Positions 47,482-59,369 of a stretch of 64,000 nt of DNA are shown piece by piece. This DNA is from Augochlora pura. Taxonomy: Eukaryota; Arthropoda; Insecta; Hymenoptera; Halictidae. Made by a program: the position numbers and the translations under genes. Under the pieces are notes generated by a model. That model was not told the origin of the DNA, did not search any database, and saw only the letters and a list, made by a program, of their open reading frames with translations. Each line of letters opens with the position of its first letter. The first letter of the stretch is position 1. The DNA lies in the NCBI RefSeq assembly GCF_028453695.1, contig NC_135782.1, positions 10,230,001-10,294,000 on the forward strand. Direction: 5' to 3'.

Positions 47482-50400
47482 TTCGCATGTAACTATTTTA
47501 AAACTGGACTAAATGGCTTTAATTCTTTTATTAGATGACTAGTCGACTAGACGATAATTAAAATACTTTTTTATATAAAATATAAAAGATTTTCAATGTT
47601 GTTGTTTGAACTCGCAACGAAATCAGTTGACGTTGTTATAAGCTACAAACAATTAAAGATTGCATAATCTCGAGATTTCTTGCAGTTATCTATTGAAAGT
47701 TCTGGTAACGAAAACGACGTTATGATCTTAATAACATTATCACAATGACATTAATTTTCTGGCATTAACGTAACTTTATTGTCATATAAATACACGAATA
47801 CACAATTAAAAGGCACTATTCTTCTTACATGGTATAATTGCAATAAGTTATTTTGTGCACAACTAGATACATAACTAAAATATATACTAATATACAACTT
47901 ATACAGTCTGATGTCGTAGGATTAATTTGTAGTTACATAATATAATATATTCTACAATGTAAGTATAACTAGAATATAACGAATGCAATTAATATGAATA
48001 CAATTTAAATATAACACAGTACAATCAGACAATCATTCACATAACACGAATAAACATTGCCATAGAAATAACATACAATCCCAGCAGAAATGACATAAAA
48101 AAGTAGGCGTTCCTTCATTAATACTTTCTCATTTCAGCCAGCAATTAAAATTTGACCGTAAAGTCAGTCGCGGGAACGTGATGCGGCGTTATTTTAACAA
48201 TAAATCAACGTGCCGGCCAGATACATTACATTCATGTAGAATCAGCATAATTGCGAGGAGAGCTCGTCGCCCCGTCCGATCGATGCGATTCGAATGGAAC
48301 CGAAGATCGATCGGTGGATAGCCGAGCCAAAATAATTCGGCGACGATTCGAATTAACCGTTTGTTTGCCGCAGCCGTGTCTTCGACACCGCAGACACGGA
48401 CATAAACTCACTGCCGGGAGGTAAGGCCGTCGGAACGATCGTTTCTGACCCAAATAGTTGGGGGGGGGGGGGGGGGGGATCAGCAATTAAGGGAAACGTA
48501 GAAAGGGGGAGACAATGACGAGATGTCGGATAATGAAACGACTAGATGAGTTCGGTGAAAGGGGAGTCGATGGGACGGAAGAATGTCTGCGTAATTAAAG
48601 GCGCAGAATAGAACAAGAAAAAATAATAAAAGAAGAACAATGACGCGGCTCTAAGGAAATTTCGGGACGTTCGAGCGGTAGCGTTTTCGACGCTGCTGTC
48701 CCGCATTCTGAGTGCAACCGCCGCATTCGCGTTGTGCATATCATTACTGGGCGACGCATTCTCGTGCAAAATACAAGTTCGAAGCAGTAGTTACAAAATA
48801 CGGGAGCTACGTAGATATTAATTTTTAATACTTTGACTGTCAACCATATTGTACGTGACGGAATAATTTACTAAAATTTAACAATTAATGTTGGCGATAA
48901 TATTTATTAGATTCTTCCTTAATATTTCTTAATTGATGTTACACAATTTAACGTTTCAATTTTGACTTGATCCAAAATTGCAATATAATAATTAAATTTT
49001 TGCTTGAAATAGTTTCAATTACTAAACAATATTTAAAACTCAATAAAATTTTTATCTAGTCAATTAAAACTATTAATATAATAAACACAATGGGTAAAAA
49101 TCAATTTTCTATCGTTGATGTTTTCTATTAATTTGTTGGCATAAGTGTCGTTTTTGTTCTGGGATTTTATTAAACAAAATATAACGATTTCATAAAAATT
49201 TGTTTGAAAAACATTCACAAGTTCTTTAGATGTTGTTACTGTTTTATGTATGAGTTTATAATTTTTCTCATAAATGCGTAAATCCACAGTCGGTTAATTC
49301 CGCGCTGCTTGCTTCGAACATTTATGCAGGCCGGTATGTAAAAGAACGTAATTGGTGAACTAGAGTTTTAATATGTTCGATTATACGCTCTTAGTACAGG
49401 CTTTTTATCTATTAACGCTTTTAGTAGAAAGAAAATGTTTGAACACCATTCCCGGTTGAGAATTCTCCTTGCGCAAATGAGGTGGAAATTAATATAATAA
49501 AACTGTTAGAAAACAGATTATTTTATGCTCTAGATACTGTCTTTATATTCTTGAAATTACATAAATGTGATTTCATATTGATGTTAATAAATTTGTTACA
49601 ATTTTAGATCTCGATATATTTATCACCTTTTTCATTTTATTTTTGTCCATCTCCGTCACATTTATAAATCATTGTATCACGTATTATACAATAAACGAAC
49701 CAATTGCATCAATATCAGTTTTTTCAAACTCTCAAAAATTGTTAAATGTTATCAAGAAATGCATTAATAATCCTGGTAAATGCACCTGCTAAAGGTGTTG
49801 TAATATTACGTGTTAAACTAGAACGCAATTTACTGGTCCCATAAAAGGGAAACGTTTGACGGAACGATAAAAGACGATGGGAGTCCACGGCAGAGGACGT
49901 TCGCTTCCAATTAAAAATTACGAATTAATGTGTTCTTGCGAAATTCTACTTTCATAGATGATTCGACGTGAAAGCGACTGACTCCACCGTTCGAATTCCG
50001 TTTCCCCATCGCCTAGATCGCGCTCCGAAGAACTTGTTTGTTCGGAACTCGGCAGGAAATTGATTCAACTCGCACGCGACAGATAGTTTTGCCAACTTTC
50101 GGACGAGCGTAAATTAACGAAACGCAAATACCGCGCGGACGTAAACAGCTTTTACAGTTAACGGGACGGAAGCCTACCGCTCACGGCTGTACCGGGATTC
50201 GGGTAGGTTGCGGGCCCGAGCGAGATCCCGACGAGAGTGTCTCTTTTAGCGAAATATTAAGCAAACGCACGAAACAGCCACGGAATCTGCATATACGTTT
50301 AATAAAGGGGATTGGATTCACCTCCTGCATAATATTCATGGAATAATTCTATGGTCACACACTGCGCTCGGATCGAGCGAGCCATACTGCTCGCGCGAAA

Positions 50401-50885
50401 GAACTCTTCTTCATTACGAAAATTAATGTCTAAGTAACTGAAATTTCCAATTCAACCGCGGAAACTGAATCTTTTTTACCTTTTTCCGAATTACCTTTAT
50501 CTTTCGCGATTGCCTCCGTCCTCTACAATTGCCGCCATCTTTTAGAATTCTCTTCACCTTTTACAATTGTCTTTTAGAACTGCCTCTACCCTTTATAATT
50601 ACCTCTATATTTTAAAATTGCCTCTGCACTTTACGATTATCTTTAAACATTAGAATGTTGCACGCTGAAATGATAATTGAAGAATATCAATACTTAAAAG
50701 AAAAATCGTCAAGAAATTATAAAGAATTGATACTGTAGCATCGCTGCTTAATTACTGAGATTATCGAGACATTATAGTCTAAGGCAAACATAAGTTTAGT
50801 ATTTCTATTATTTTCGTTCGAAAAATATTATTGAAATATTTTACATGTTAATAAATACATGTGCCAAAATTATTTTTATATCCTT
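47482..50885. other. AT-rich spacer with islands at 48.13-48.8 and 49.8-50.45 kb
   Basis: 47482-48130 and 48840-49790 are AT-rich. 48130-48800 is GC-rich with a 19-G run at 48460-48478. 49790-50450 is a balanced, repeat-free block that looks like conserved non-coding DNA. 50450-50640 repeats TTTACAATTGCCTCT-like words. No gene recognised. Confidence 0.4.
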
Positions 50886-51121
50886 TTAACCTTTTTACAA
50901 CCATATTAAGTTTATACATAGGTGTCGCATGTTGGTGGAAATAAATTTTCATTGAACGAACGGTAATACATAATATGCAAGATTAAGAAGGAAAAACAAG
51001 ATTTATTCATACTTTTTTAATGTTTAGATATATCTAACACAATAATACGTTTCAATTTTATGTAAAATTAAAAAAAATAGCTTTTGTGGCTGAGAGTAGA
51101 TATAGGATCCCAAGGGGTTAA
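50886..51121. mobile_element. TTAA MITE, family shared with 28.5 kb, copy 2
   Basis: 236 bp between TTAA at 50886-50889 and 51118-51121. The right end is CCAAGGGGTTAA, the left TTAACCTTTTTACAACC. It aligns along its length with 28462-28713 in the same orientation. No coding capacity. Confidence 0.8.
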
Positions 51122-51328
51122 CGCAATTAGAATAAAACGATTAGCCGAAACAGTTGAAAAGGCACGAAAATTATTTAAGGTACTCTTAAAATTACTAACA
51201 AGGAAACAATTTGCTTTTGCTTCAAGATTTACACAATTAGCCGATGGATTTATATACGAAATAAATATGGAACATGCTCGTGACTTAACAATTAATACGA
51301 CCAGGCAGAAACAAGTAAAATTCCATCG
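51122..51328. other. AT-rich spacer
   Basis: Short open plus-strand frame here (to 51332) is rich in Lys/Arg/Thr and not recognised. No start or splice support. Confidence 0.35.
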
Positions 51329-51385
<57 letters not shown>

Positions 51386-51432
51386 GTAATAATAATACCA
51401 ACAATAATAATAATGATAATAATAACAACAGA
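51329..51432 (+). repeat. (AAT)n microsatellite
   Basis: About 16 pure AAT units followed by degenerate units mixed with AAC. A poly-Tyr minus-strand frame across it is an artefact. Confidence 0.95.
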
Positions 51433-53386
51433 TGCAGGAAATCAGCAGTCCACATAGTGCACTAAATAACACTTTCCAGCAGACTATAAAAATCCTCGGC
51501 ATGAATTTCAGCGGGTCCCCCGTAAAAAGGAAAATAATTTGCGATAAAAAGAAAATGGTGGAAACACGGAGTAATCGTGGTTTCGGTAATTACTTATCTT
51601 CGCTTTCAGGCGAAGGCATCGCGGACCGCAATTTCGCCGGTTCGCCGGCGCGTCGGGGAAGTTTCGTCGCAAAGTGTAAACTATGTATATATAGCTCTGG
51701 TATTAGTCTCTCGAGCGGGTCGCGTTCTAATGCCGTCATTTAAAGTCTAATATCTCTTTGTCGTTGGAAAAGTTGGTCCGCGCATAAACGTCAAACCCAC
51801 TTATTCCTGTTTATCCCGATTTTCTCGGGGCCTCTGCACGGTTCCAGCCTTTCCGGGGCGGCGGTGCTCCGCCGATCATTCTTTGATAAACAGCACAGAA
51901 AATACGGTGGAAGTTTCAACAAGAAAACCGAGAAAGCAATGAACGTGATATCAAAGAGAGAACTGCTACGGCGGGGTGGTGTAATCATTGCTGTGATCAA
52001 ACGACAGCCGTGCCGAGGAAAAGTTGGAGTACGTGCAGCTCCCCTATCGATTTTCTGATCTCTTCTTTGTAGAACCCGTGATGCACCGCATCCGAACGCA
52101 CAACGGCCTCCCACCGTTATTTCGTGCAGGCTCGTGCGATTCGAATGAAAAATCTGCTCGCCCTGAAAACAATATCCTGATACATGTCTACTCGCGGTAT
52201 TCAAAGGTTGGTCGAATCGAACAGTGGTCAGATCTGTGGAGTCGCTCCGGCAATCGTATCGCGTTGCGGTAGAAAAAGTGACGTGCTTGAACGCGCTGCG
52301 GCCGAGACGTGCAGAATCGAGGATTTCTTACTTCGAATTAACCCCAGGTTTATGGTATCCGTCGAAATGGCGAGTCACTTCTTCCTTGTAATTCTTTCAT
52401 TTACGATTATTTAGATCGTGTAGACGCGTTTTGAGCTCTTCGTTCTTTAAAGTGGCCGAAGTTCATTTACGAAAAATATATAGAGCCAGTTATTTCAATA
52501 TTTACATTTCTATGTTATGTATAGTTCCATTTCAGAAAAGTTACTAGACGTAATAACATAATAATACTAACATGTTATCGGTTGGCAATATGTTTAATTT
52601 AACTCGACTGCAAAATCCTGAAAAATCTGGATTTTAAAATAAATAGACTTAGGCCACTTATGGCTCATTTATGAGCTCTTTATTCGATTTCTATGTCTGA
52701 ATTATGTATTCGTTAAAAATCACAAAACATATCTTGCTTTTACTTTGAGAAACTAGTATAAAAACAGATGATTTCAGTACTCCATGAATCTAGTGTTAAG
52801 TGAGAAGCAATTTCGACTTGTTATGGTTTGGTAAAACTTTGACAGCCACGTAGAAACCTCAGAAAGTTCATAAAATTAAATCGAAACTGCGGAGCAAAGT
52901 AATGTAGCAATCAATCACTTTGTCAACATTCTTACCTCTTGAGAATCTTAACACAGTAAAGAAATTATAATAGATTAGCATAAACATAAATTTTAGCAAC
53001 TATATGTCAGCTACATATGGATGATGCGACAGTCAATTCAGACAGAAATTGTTAATAGCGTGTAATTATAGTACACTTCTTGATTAGTACAATTACGACA
53101 CACTTTATTTATAATACCAATAAAATAGATTCTGTTAAAAATATAATTGTGGCACGTTTTTTTTGCTGAATCGATTTTTATAAATAAAAATGCGAAGTCA
53201 CGTGCGCGTGACAACGGCCGACGGAGGTCGGTTTACTAGATTCGTATTATAATAACTATTAATAACCTAATAACTTATAAGTGGTACTAACTGTAAAAAA
53301 GGAAAAATAAATTAGAATTCTAAAATCCTTACTCGTAAAATAAATGAAATTTCTATCGGGTCAAACAGACTCGGAGAGAACAACTA
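51433..53386. other. GC-rich island then AT-rich spacer
   Basis: 51480-52430 is a GC-rich island with mirrored open frames (137 codons minus, 82 plus) and no known domain. 52430-53386 is AT-rich, with a TCTAGTGTTAA end-like word at 52788 that has no partner. Confidence 0.4.
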
Positions 53387-53915
53387 TTAGCCCTTTCGCT
53401 CCGAACGACGGATATATCCGTCATCCATATGGAAACTCGCGGAGCCGAACCCGGATATATCCGACATACCGGTAAAATCACGGTCTAATTTTTGGATGGC
53501 ACAGCCTCTTGCAGCTGATGCGTGAATCTTTTGATGAGTCAAATAAACGACACGCCACTCAAATTATATTCGTTATGCCAGCATTTTTCGATCCCTACTG
53601 TGTTTCATGCCATAAAGGGATAGAAAATCGAAAGTACTAAGTTTAAGATAAAGAATTTCAGTGAAGTTTTGTATTGGTACGTCCACCTGCTGCCTAAAAG
53701 TATCCTCTCATTTCTTATAATTATTACAAGTTACTATCATTTCAATAAAGTGTTTAGGTTGTGCCCTTCACAAAATGGCATCAAGAGAATTGCAACTGGC
53801 GTGCAACTTGGATAGATTGAGAATTCATTTGGATAGCAATGTGCACACTTTCGGCGGAAGGACCCGTTCAGGAGTGGCGCAAGGGCGGACTGATTCGCCG
53901 TAGCGAAAGGGTGAA
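53387..53915. mobile_element. doubtful TTAA-type element
   Basis: Left CCCTTTCGCTCCG (53391) follows TTAG and precedes a palindrome GACGGATATATCCGTC (53407-53422), repeated diverged at 53451-53465. A matching inverted CGTAGCGAAAGGG lies at 53899-53911. The end and hairpin layout fits the other MITEs, but TTAA is mutated on both sides and the length is atypical. Confidence 0.3.
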
Positions 53916-54886
53916 GAATGAAGCGTCGGATGAAAAGATTGTACAGCAAATTTCCCCCACTGTGCTGCGATGAACGTCGCATCCTGTACGCGTCAAGCAC
54001 GAGTATAAACTTCCTTCTTCCACAGGAATACCACTATCTTTGGCGAAAGTTTGAAGTGGGGAGCTATATGAATAATTCAGTACCGAGAAACAGGAAAGAC
54101 GCGCGCGGTTACTTTCGCGGTAGAGAAATTAGACCGTGCGTTCGAGATCAATCCGGCGAGATTTCAATATCCCCCGGCGAAGCTTGTCCTTAAATGAACG
54201 TATCCGACCGGGTTTCGACCGGCGAGCATTGATTCCGTTAGAGGCATCTGTCGTTTACACGTCGACCGGAAATTGCGTGGAGTTTCGCTCGGCACGAGAA
54301 AAATATTAAGCGGGCAAGTTGAGATCCGTGTTCCGCGGATTTCAAAATTCGATGTAGGTCGTCCTTTTTGCGTCCCGTACTGTATTTACCGGCAGGAACG
54401 AGGCCGCGCCGGGAAATATGGATCCCCGTTAGCGGTAAATCGGCGCAATGAAAGACGGAAAATTAATTTCATCGAACACGCCCGTGCGTGCTGATGTTTT
54501 TTGCGAGAGCTAGTCGATTCTGCGATTTCCTCGTTTTCACGTCAATCTGGGACGGTAACGGCCGCCGTTGTTTACGACTGCCCTTTGCAGCCCTTACAGC
54601 TGCTACGTTAAGAGGGCGTTACTCTTCCTCGACCTACATTTATTTTCGAGGATCTTTCTTTTTTGTTATTAAACTCTTTGCACCCTTGGCCACGTATGGA
54701 TACGTTTAGTTTTCTTAAACGTATGATTATTCCAAGTGTAAAGAAAACTAATTTGTTACAGAATCCCTTAGCAATACTAACAAAATCTCACCAAACGAAA
54801 TGAGATGAATACTATCTAAAATTCTATATAAAAATTCATCCCTGAAGAGATTAAGCGACCCACTCTCATGAGATCGCAGTGATATA
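53916..54886. other. GC-rich island and a lone MITE-like end
   Basis: 53916-54660 is GC-rich with unassigned frames. At 54670, TTAAACTCTTTGCACCC plus the near-palindrome ACGTATGGATACGT looks like a MITE left end. The only TTAA at a suitable distance is that of the next element (54887), and the inverted end is not recognisable. Confidence 0.35.
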
Positions 54887-55133
54887 TTAACCCTTTGCCC
54901 TCGACTGGTGACTCTGGGACACCACTTAAATTATTCCGTCACCTTCTAAAATAATGTTCATACCAACAAAGTTTAATTTTAGAAAAATTGTTGAACATGA
55001 AACTGTTGGTATGAATAACAAGAATTAATTTGGTATATATAAAATACATTTGATCGCTTAAAATGGAAATACTGTATAGCAGAGAAATTATTTCAGATTT
55101 ACAGTTAAAATTACTTCGAGTGCAAAGGGTTAA
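54887..55133. mobile_element. TTAA MITE, family shared with 35.0 kb
   Basis: 247 bp between TTAA at 54887-54890 and 55130-55133. Ends TTAACCCTTTGCCCTCGA and inward TTAACCCTTTGCACTCGA. A GGTGACTCTGGGACACC stem lies inside the left end. It aligns in reverse with 35020-35248. No coding capacity. Confidence 0.85.
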
Positions 55134-56418
55134 GTCTACCGGAGGGTTTTGTTCGATAATGACATTTTCTTTTTCGACATTATATGTTCACGTTTATGAT
55201 ATACATATATCTTTTTAAGAAATTGTATTTTTTTAGATCATAAAGATCTAACGAGGTTCTGAGAAGTCTTAAGTAAAGATAGCAATTATATTGTACAATA
55301 AATAGCATTAACTGTATGGAAAAACTCATTATTTTCTTTCACGTAACAAACAGAAAGAACTTTCTGGTAGATCTAATATTTACAAGCTGGAGTAACTTTG
55401 TATTAGTTGGAGTAAGAAATATTTTTAGAATGATGCGTTCAAAGAAACTATAGAAATCCCCAAAACAAAATTCCAACGATTATTTTATAATGTTGTGAAT
55501 TACATCTATATTAAATTACGTGGTTAACAATGATAATGGTCATCAGAAACATATGTAATTAATTTCAGAACAGGTAAATACTATTATGCAAGAATTGACA
55601 TGAGGCTGCTAAATTGTTGCTTTATTATGTAGTCGCATATTAAAATACGCGGTTAACGATGATAATGGTGATCAGAAACAGATATAATTTATATATGTTT
55701 ATATAAAGTTATGTCAATAATTAATTTTAGCACTGGTAAATACTATGCTGCAAGAATTAACATAAGGCTGTTAAATCGTAGCTTTATTATATAGCCGCAG
55801 GATGTACAGAGAACAAGTAATGCGGCGTGCAGGGTTTTATCAGCGTTCATAAAGCTTGTTTCATGAACGAAACTAATCCAGCGGCGGCCGTTAAACATCA
55901 ATATCACTTTTAACATCTTCGGTTTTATGCACCGCGATACCGGTTACCACCTACCGCGCGGCTCGTTACTTTTTAATCCGTGTCTTCTTTAATTACACGT
56001 TTTTAATTTCTGTAATACGTTGTTCTGCCGACCGCGGGGGAAAAAAGCATTCGAAACGAATGCATCGAAAATTAGGTTAATTAATTTGCGAGCGGTATAG
56101 CAGATAACTCGAAACTCGGTTCTGGACGACGTCCAACTCTCTGTTTGTATTACACAGTGATGGAAATTTGTTATTACATTGAGATCGTCTAGGTAGTCAA
56201 AATATATATATTTCGTACAATAATCACGGCAAATAATGAACAGCCGTGGGCTAAATGGTAAAAGTGACGATAAATAAATAAGTTCGCTTGGAGAAACAAT
56301 TGCAAATGTAATAATCCGTCACAATAATGGAGAAAAGTTTGTGAACGTTATTAAGCCGTGTGTTAGTAAGAAAATACATTGTGTAAAAATGTATTGATAC
56401 AATTTGCTGTATTATGTA
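55134..56418. other. AT-rich spacer with a duplicated phrase
   Basis: ACGTGGTTAACAATGATAATGGTCATCAGAAAC-type sequence at about 55520 recurs near 55650, followed in both cases by CAGGTAAATACTAT..GCAAGAATT. This is a ~130-180 bp direct duplication. 55800-56160 is of balanced GC and repeat-free. No gene recognised. Confidence 0.5.
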
Positions 56419-56532
56419 CAGGGTGCGCCAGCTCGAGCTTCGGTATGGAAATATTGAATAACTTTGTTATCCGTTGTCATAGCGACTTGAGAAAAAATAA
56501 TTTGGAGACGTCATTTCAGTACAATTATAACC

Positions 56533-56838
56533 ATGAATAACTTTACACCTAAAGAATGCACGGAAATTGTGACCATGTATTTGGAAAATGGTCGTTCAAT
56601 TGTGCTTGCTCAACGTGCATACCGTCGAAAATACCGCGATCGTAAAGTGCCTTCTGATAACACCATGCGCAATCTGACTACAAATTTCGAAGAATCGGGG
56701 TCTGTGGCAAATCATCAACACGTTTCAGTTCGTAAAAAACGCTCCAATGAAATTGTTCAAACTGTCAAGCAGAGTGTTTATGAAAGCCCAAATCTGTCGT
56801 ATCGTCACCGTGCCCAGCAACTAAACATCAATATGTGA
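56533..56838 (+). pseudogene. mariner-type transposase, N-terminal HTH part
   Basis: ATG at 56533 opens 101 codons. The product starts MNNFTPKECTEIVTMYLENG and has the helix-turn-helix pattern of DUF4817-type transposase N-termini (YRRKYRDRKVPSDNTMRNL, then a linker with SGSV and a second helical segment SYRHRAQQLNIN). The frame stops at TGA 56836 just after a deletion junction near 56831-56836. The first catalytic Asp and its surroundings (several hundred bp in intact relatives) are lost. Confidence 0.8.
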
Positions 56839-57149
56839 TTCCAAAAATGCGCGAAAAAAATTTATTGAACTTCTGGTTTCAACAAGACGGCGCCCCATGC
56901 CACACGGCGATCAAAACAATGAACTTTTTGAAGTGAAAGTTCCCCGGCCGTTTGATGTCGAAAGGTGGCGATATTGAGTGGCCTCCAAGATCGCCGGATT
57001 TGACGCCGCCGGACTTTTTTTTGTGGGGTTATTTAAAAAGTAAAGTATACACCAACAAGCCCACGACATTGGAAGCGCTCAAGACCAACATTCGAGCTGA
57101 AATAGAGGCAATATCTCCCGAAATGTTGGCCAAAGTAATGGAAAATTAA
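56838..57149 (+). pseudogene. mariner-type transposase, C-terminal DDE part
   Basis: It is in a different frame from the N-terminal part. The frame from 56838 reads PKMREKNLLNFWFQQDGAPC (D2 at 56886), then an in-frame TGA about 50 bp later, then GGDIEWPPRSPDLTPPDFFLWG (D3 at 57012) and a typical C-terminus ending MLAKVMEN at 57146. The stop and the lost first Asp make it non-functional. Confidence 0.85.
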
Positions 57150-57336
57150 AAAAAAAGAGCACAATTTTGTGTGGCTGGTAAAGGTGGTCATTTGTTGGAT
57201 GTTGTATCCTAAGTATAGTTGAAACAAATTGTAAAGGACTAAATTAAATAAAAAAACACTAACAAACATTCACTTTCACTAGTTGCCGAAGTTATTCAAT
57301 ATTTCCATACCGAAGCTCGAGATGGCGCACCCTGTA

Positions 57337-57669
57337 TATTGAGTTTATTTATTTTTTTTTTATTAATGCCTTAACCTAGTTGGGGAATAAATTTCGATTT
57401 GATATATTCATAAGTGTTTCATTAGTAAGTTATATTAAGTGTTCCATTATTTAGTAACATTAATAATTGTTTCATTAATAAATTATATTAATTAGTGTCT
57501 TATTAATACGTTATACTAATAACTGATATTAATAATTATTTTATTATTAAGCTATATTAATAAATTATATTAATAAGTGCTTTGTGAGCGAGTTGTATTA
57601 ATTATTGACTTCAACAAATTTATATTAATCAGTTACATTAACCAGTTATATTGACCAGTCATATTAATG
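57337..57669 (+). repeat. degenerate AT-rich tandem repeat
   Basis: Many copies of ATTAATAA-type words with TTTCATTA or TTATATTAAT linkers, about 20-30 bp spacing, low identity. No coding content. Confidence 0.6.
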
Positions 57670-59369
57670 GACATTTCATTTACAAGTTCCCGGTGCTCTT
57701 TCCACACAATGAATTTGATGCATTAATCGCGGCGAATGAATGCCAGCCACGAGTCGCACAATGAAACCGGCAACGAATAGCGAACAGCGGCGAAACAATT
57801 GCGAAAATACTTAACAGCAGAAAAAAATGTACGTTAACATGATTGAGAGCGGCGCACGCGAACAGAATCGCAATATTTGCCAGCGGGGCGATTTTACGCG
57901 GAAAACCCTTAATCGCGGCGAATTTTTTTCCTGGACGAGCTAACGACAGCGCGAGTCAGCCATTCCCGGCCAAGAGAGGACATTCAATCTGCGGTAATCA
58001 AGAGAGAAAGAGAAAAGTCGTGGTGGGAGGGGGGAGGGCGAGCGCATGAGAGAACGTATTAAACCGCCATCGCATTAAGGAATGGCGCAACAAAGAGAAA
58101 ACACCGTGGCCCGGCAACTTCCCGGGAGATAAATGAAGAAAGATCTTTCGTCGCCGGCGAAGAAAGAACGATGCCCCGCGCTCATTTATTCCGCGAAACC
58201 AATTAACTTTCTTCGAACCGGGTAAGAACCGGTTTAATTAATCGAACCGTCGCGAAAAATCTGCTTCCGGCAACAAACAGACGGAATTCGATCCTCGGCC
58301 CGCCGCGGCAAAGAACCACCGAAATCACGAGTCTCGCGGCAATTACGTGTGTACCGCCCTGAACGCAGCGGTGTCCCGGCAATATTCCACGGCGGTGCTC
58401 GCGAATCAAATGCGAAAAACAAGACGGCGTCGCGTTCGTTGCGCGCAGGGCCGAAGGGCAGATCGAGAAAGTTTGATTAGTTTCTAGTTGATCGCGGGAA
58501 AATCTGCAAGCAATCTTCGTGCATGTGCGCTCGCGTTACAGGGGCCCGGCAGTTTAATCCGGCGACTTTCGATTACACTGCTTCCTGCGGCTTTAAGAAA
58601 CCCGACCGGTGAAACGACGTGGAAGGACAGTAAGCCCAGATGTAACTCCGAGAAAATTGTGGAACGACCAACGCCGGCCGGTCTCTCTACCTTCCGGGCG
58701 AGTCGGACGTATGTCTCTTAACAAGTTCGCTACAGATAAACGAGAGTTGCCGAGTTATTTTCCACGCCGACTTTGCATGCCATTTTTAAGACCCGGCATT
58801 ATTAAGAACGGGCGCGCAATCGCGGACAGATCCGACGCGGACTTTAGAACAAAGTTACCGTTTGAAACGAGACAATCTTGTTCGAATTCGGACAGCCGAG
58901 GTGGAAGTTTCTGAGATGTTAGGGTTACTTTGCTGGATAATGTGTGAGATCGTTTTTATAGAAGTAGCAATTCGGTGGAACGACGAAAAAATAAAAGATC
59001 TCTTTTTTCGTTTTTTTTTATCTGAGCCTATTAAAAAAAGCGGTATTTTATTATTTATTTTTCGGGCTAGAATAAGACGATAAACGATACATACTAATAT
59101 TTATAAAGAATATTAGAAATGTTTATGTGAAAAAAAGATTTCATCTTTAATTTTATTTTATTTTTAACGAGAAGTGGGGAAATTATTATTTAATTTATTT
59201 GATTACATATACAAGTTAATAAATGACTTTGTACTTATGTTTTCAGAGGAATTTCTATCGAGTACATTAACTAAAGTAGTAATTTATTTCAAACGTAATT
59301 TAATGTAGATGATAAAATAAAACATGAGAAATAAATGATTTTAAAAGATCAGAAGTACCTTTCTTTTCA
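57670..59369. other. large GC-rich island then AT-rich spacer
   Basis: 57700-58930 is GC- and CpG-rich and unique; frames on both strands (up to 101 codons) are not recognised. 58930-59369 is AT-rich. No repeats or element ends seen. Confidence 0.4.

Larger units (their letters stand above)
56419..57334 (+). mobile_element. internally deleted mariner-type transposon (DD41D-like)
   Basis: The 916-bp element is flanked by TA (56417-56418 and 57335-57336). The terminal inverted repeats are about 47 bp with one mismatch (starting CAGGGTGCGCCA). The coding region lies between them on the plus strand: an N-terminal HTH part, then a deletion, then the C-terminal catalytic part. The D2 codon (56886) and D3 codon (57012) are separated by 41 codons, which fits the DD41D (rosa-like) group of IS630-Tc1-mariner elements, not DD34D. 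Near-identical TIRs imply fairly recent activity, presumably with a transposase supplied in trans. Confidence 0.9.

Noticed and set aside
51068..51502. 144-codon poly-Tyr frame
   Set aside because: Translation of the (AAT)n microsatellite.
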